Shown: piece after piece, positions 4,471-5,147 of the stretch
How positions within the stretch are numbered: the first letter of the stretch is position 1
Layout of the letters: each line of letters begins with the position of its first letter
From: an uncultured Actinomycetes bacterium
GTDB lineage: Bacteria > Actinomycetota > Actinomycetes > Nanopelagicales > Nanopelagicaceae
NCBI GenBank assembly: GCA_903822245.1
Contig: CAIJOE010000087.1
Location: forward strand, 1-5,147
Length of the DNA stretch: 5,147 nt
Direction: 5' to 3'
Program-made: the position numbers and the translations under genes
Notes under the pieces: model-generated
Told to the model about the DNA's origin: nothing
Databases searched by the model: none
Seen by the model: the letters and a program-made list of their open reading frames with translations, nothing else

Positions 4471-5147
4471 ATGGCAATTGCAACCCCTGAAGTTTATGCA
4501 CAAATGTTGGACAAGGCTAAGGCCGGTGCATTTGCATACCCAGCAATCAACGTTTCATCTTCACAAACTTTGATTGGTGCAATCCGTGGATTTGCCGAAG
4601 CTAAGTCAGATGGAATTGTCCAAATCTCTTGGGGCGGGGCGGAATACCTCTCAGGTTCCACAGTTAAGAACATGGTTGATGGCGCTGTAGCGCTCGCAGA
4701 ATTCGCACACGTTGTTGCAAAGAACTACAACGTAAACATCGCTCTTCACACAGATCACTGCCCAGCAGAGAAGCTAGATGGCTTTATGCGCCCACTTCTT
4801 GCACTCGGCGCAGATCGCATCAAGGCTGGAAAGTCACCATTATTTAACTCTCACATGTGGGACGGCTCAGCTGTTTCAATGGAAGAGAATATGAAGATTG
4901 CTGATGAACTAATAACCAAGTCACAGGCTGCTCACACCCTTCTAGAAATTGAAATCGGCGTTGTCGGCGGAGAAGAAGATGGCATTGAGGCAAAGCACGA
5001 TGCCAAGCTTTACTCAACACCAGAAGATGCGCTGCTTACTGTTAAAACTTTAGGACTTGGCGAACGCGGTCGTTATCTTGTTGCTGCAACATTTGGAAAC
5101 GTTCACGGTGTTTACAAGCCAGGTAACGTTGTTCTACAACCTGCAAT
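4471..5147 (+). CDS. fba: Class II fructose-bisphosphate aldolase, N-terminal part (runs off the right edge)
   Basis: The frame is open from ATG 4471 to the window end (225 full codons, about two-thirds of the usual 340-360). This zinc-dependent cytoplasmic enzyme splits fructose-1,6-bisphosphate into dihydroxyacetone phosphate and glyceraldehyde-3-phosphate in glycolysis and runs in reverse in gluconeogenesis. Visible signatures are FAYPAINVSS (21-30), LHTDHC with catalytic D95 and zinc ligand H96, LLEIEIGVVGGEEDGIE (157-173) with the conserved acidic residues, and ATFGNVHGVYKPG (206-218) with zinc ligand H212. The long GGEEDG loop and overall pattern fit subclass IIA aldolases of the Escherichia coli FbaA and actinobacterial Fba type. 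A GGGAG Shine-Dalgarno lies 7 nt upstream. No strong promoter is visible just upstream, so transcription may begin before the 48-residue gene and pass through the structured interval. The C-terminal third is outside the window. Confidence 0.97.
   Translation, partial: MAIATPEVYAQMLDKAKAGAFAYPAINVSSSQTLIGAIRGFAEAKSDGIVQISWGGAEYLSGSTVKNMVDGAVALAEFAHVVAKNYNVNIALHTDHCPAEKLDGFMRPLLALGADRIKAGKSPLFNSHMWDGSAVSMEENMKIADELITKSQAAHTLLEIEIGVVGGEEDGIEAKHDAKLYSTPEDALLTVKTLGLGERGRYLVAATFGNVHGVYKPGNVVLQPA

Overview
The window is an ordinary-looking actinobacterial chromosome segment with unusually low G+C (most genes well below what is usual for the phylum), compact spacing and small proteins. The gene order crp | nth - thioredoxin lipoprotein - CvpA-type membrane protein | acs matches the classic actinobacterial neighbourhood (in Mycobacterium tuberculosis the Rv3676 crp to Rv3667 acs region). 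AT-rich codon use plus loss of genes from that neighbourhood suggests a streamlined aquatic actinobacterium such as the freshwater acI/Nanopelagicales group. The lineage is an inference, not something the sequence proves.

Layout: 1-329 (-) is the N-terminal part of a Crp/FNR regulator, running off the left edge. 330-384 is a 55-bp divergent promoter region with a 7-bp-arm inverted repeat. 385-2098 (+) is a tight three-gene operon joined by two ATGA overlaps: endonuclease III, a TlpA/ResA-like thioredoxin lipoprotein, and a CvpA-family membrane protein. 2095-4053 (-) is acetyl-CoA synthetase, convergent with and overlapping the operon by 4 bp, and interrupted by one in-frame TAA exactly at the conserved Tyr of the YTSGTT ATP-binding motif. 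4054-4165 is a divergent promoter region. 4166-4312 (+) is an unrecognised 48-residue cationic, amphipathic small protein with a near-perfect Shine-Dalgarno. 4313-4470 is a non-coding, more G+C-rich stretch with inverted repeats. 4471 to the right edge (+) is the N-terminal two-thirds of class II fructose-bisphosphate aldolase.

Themes: the genes serve carbon metabolism and its control (Crp, Acs, Fba), base-excision repair (Nth) and the cell envelope (thioredoxin lipoprotein, CvpA protein). Three translation-initiation modes are visible: crp, nth and acs have a TAnnnT -10 element 6-7 bases before the start codon and no Shine-Dalgarno, as expected of leaderless mRNAs; the operon-internal genes use ATGA overlaps; and the small protein and fba have strong Shine-Dalgarno sites. 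The items most worth a second look are the single nonsense codon in acs, the undescribed 48-residue protein, and the structured leader between it and fba. I see no mobile element, CRISPR array, tRNA or rRNA.
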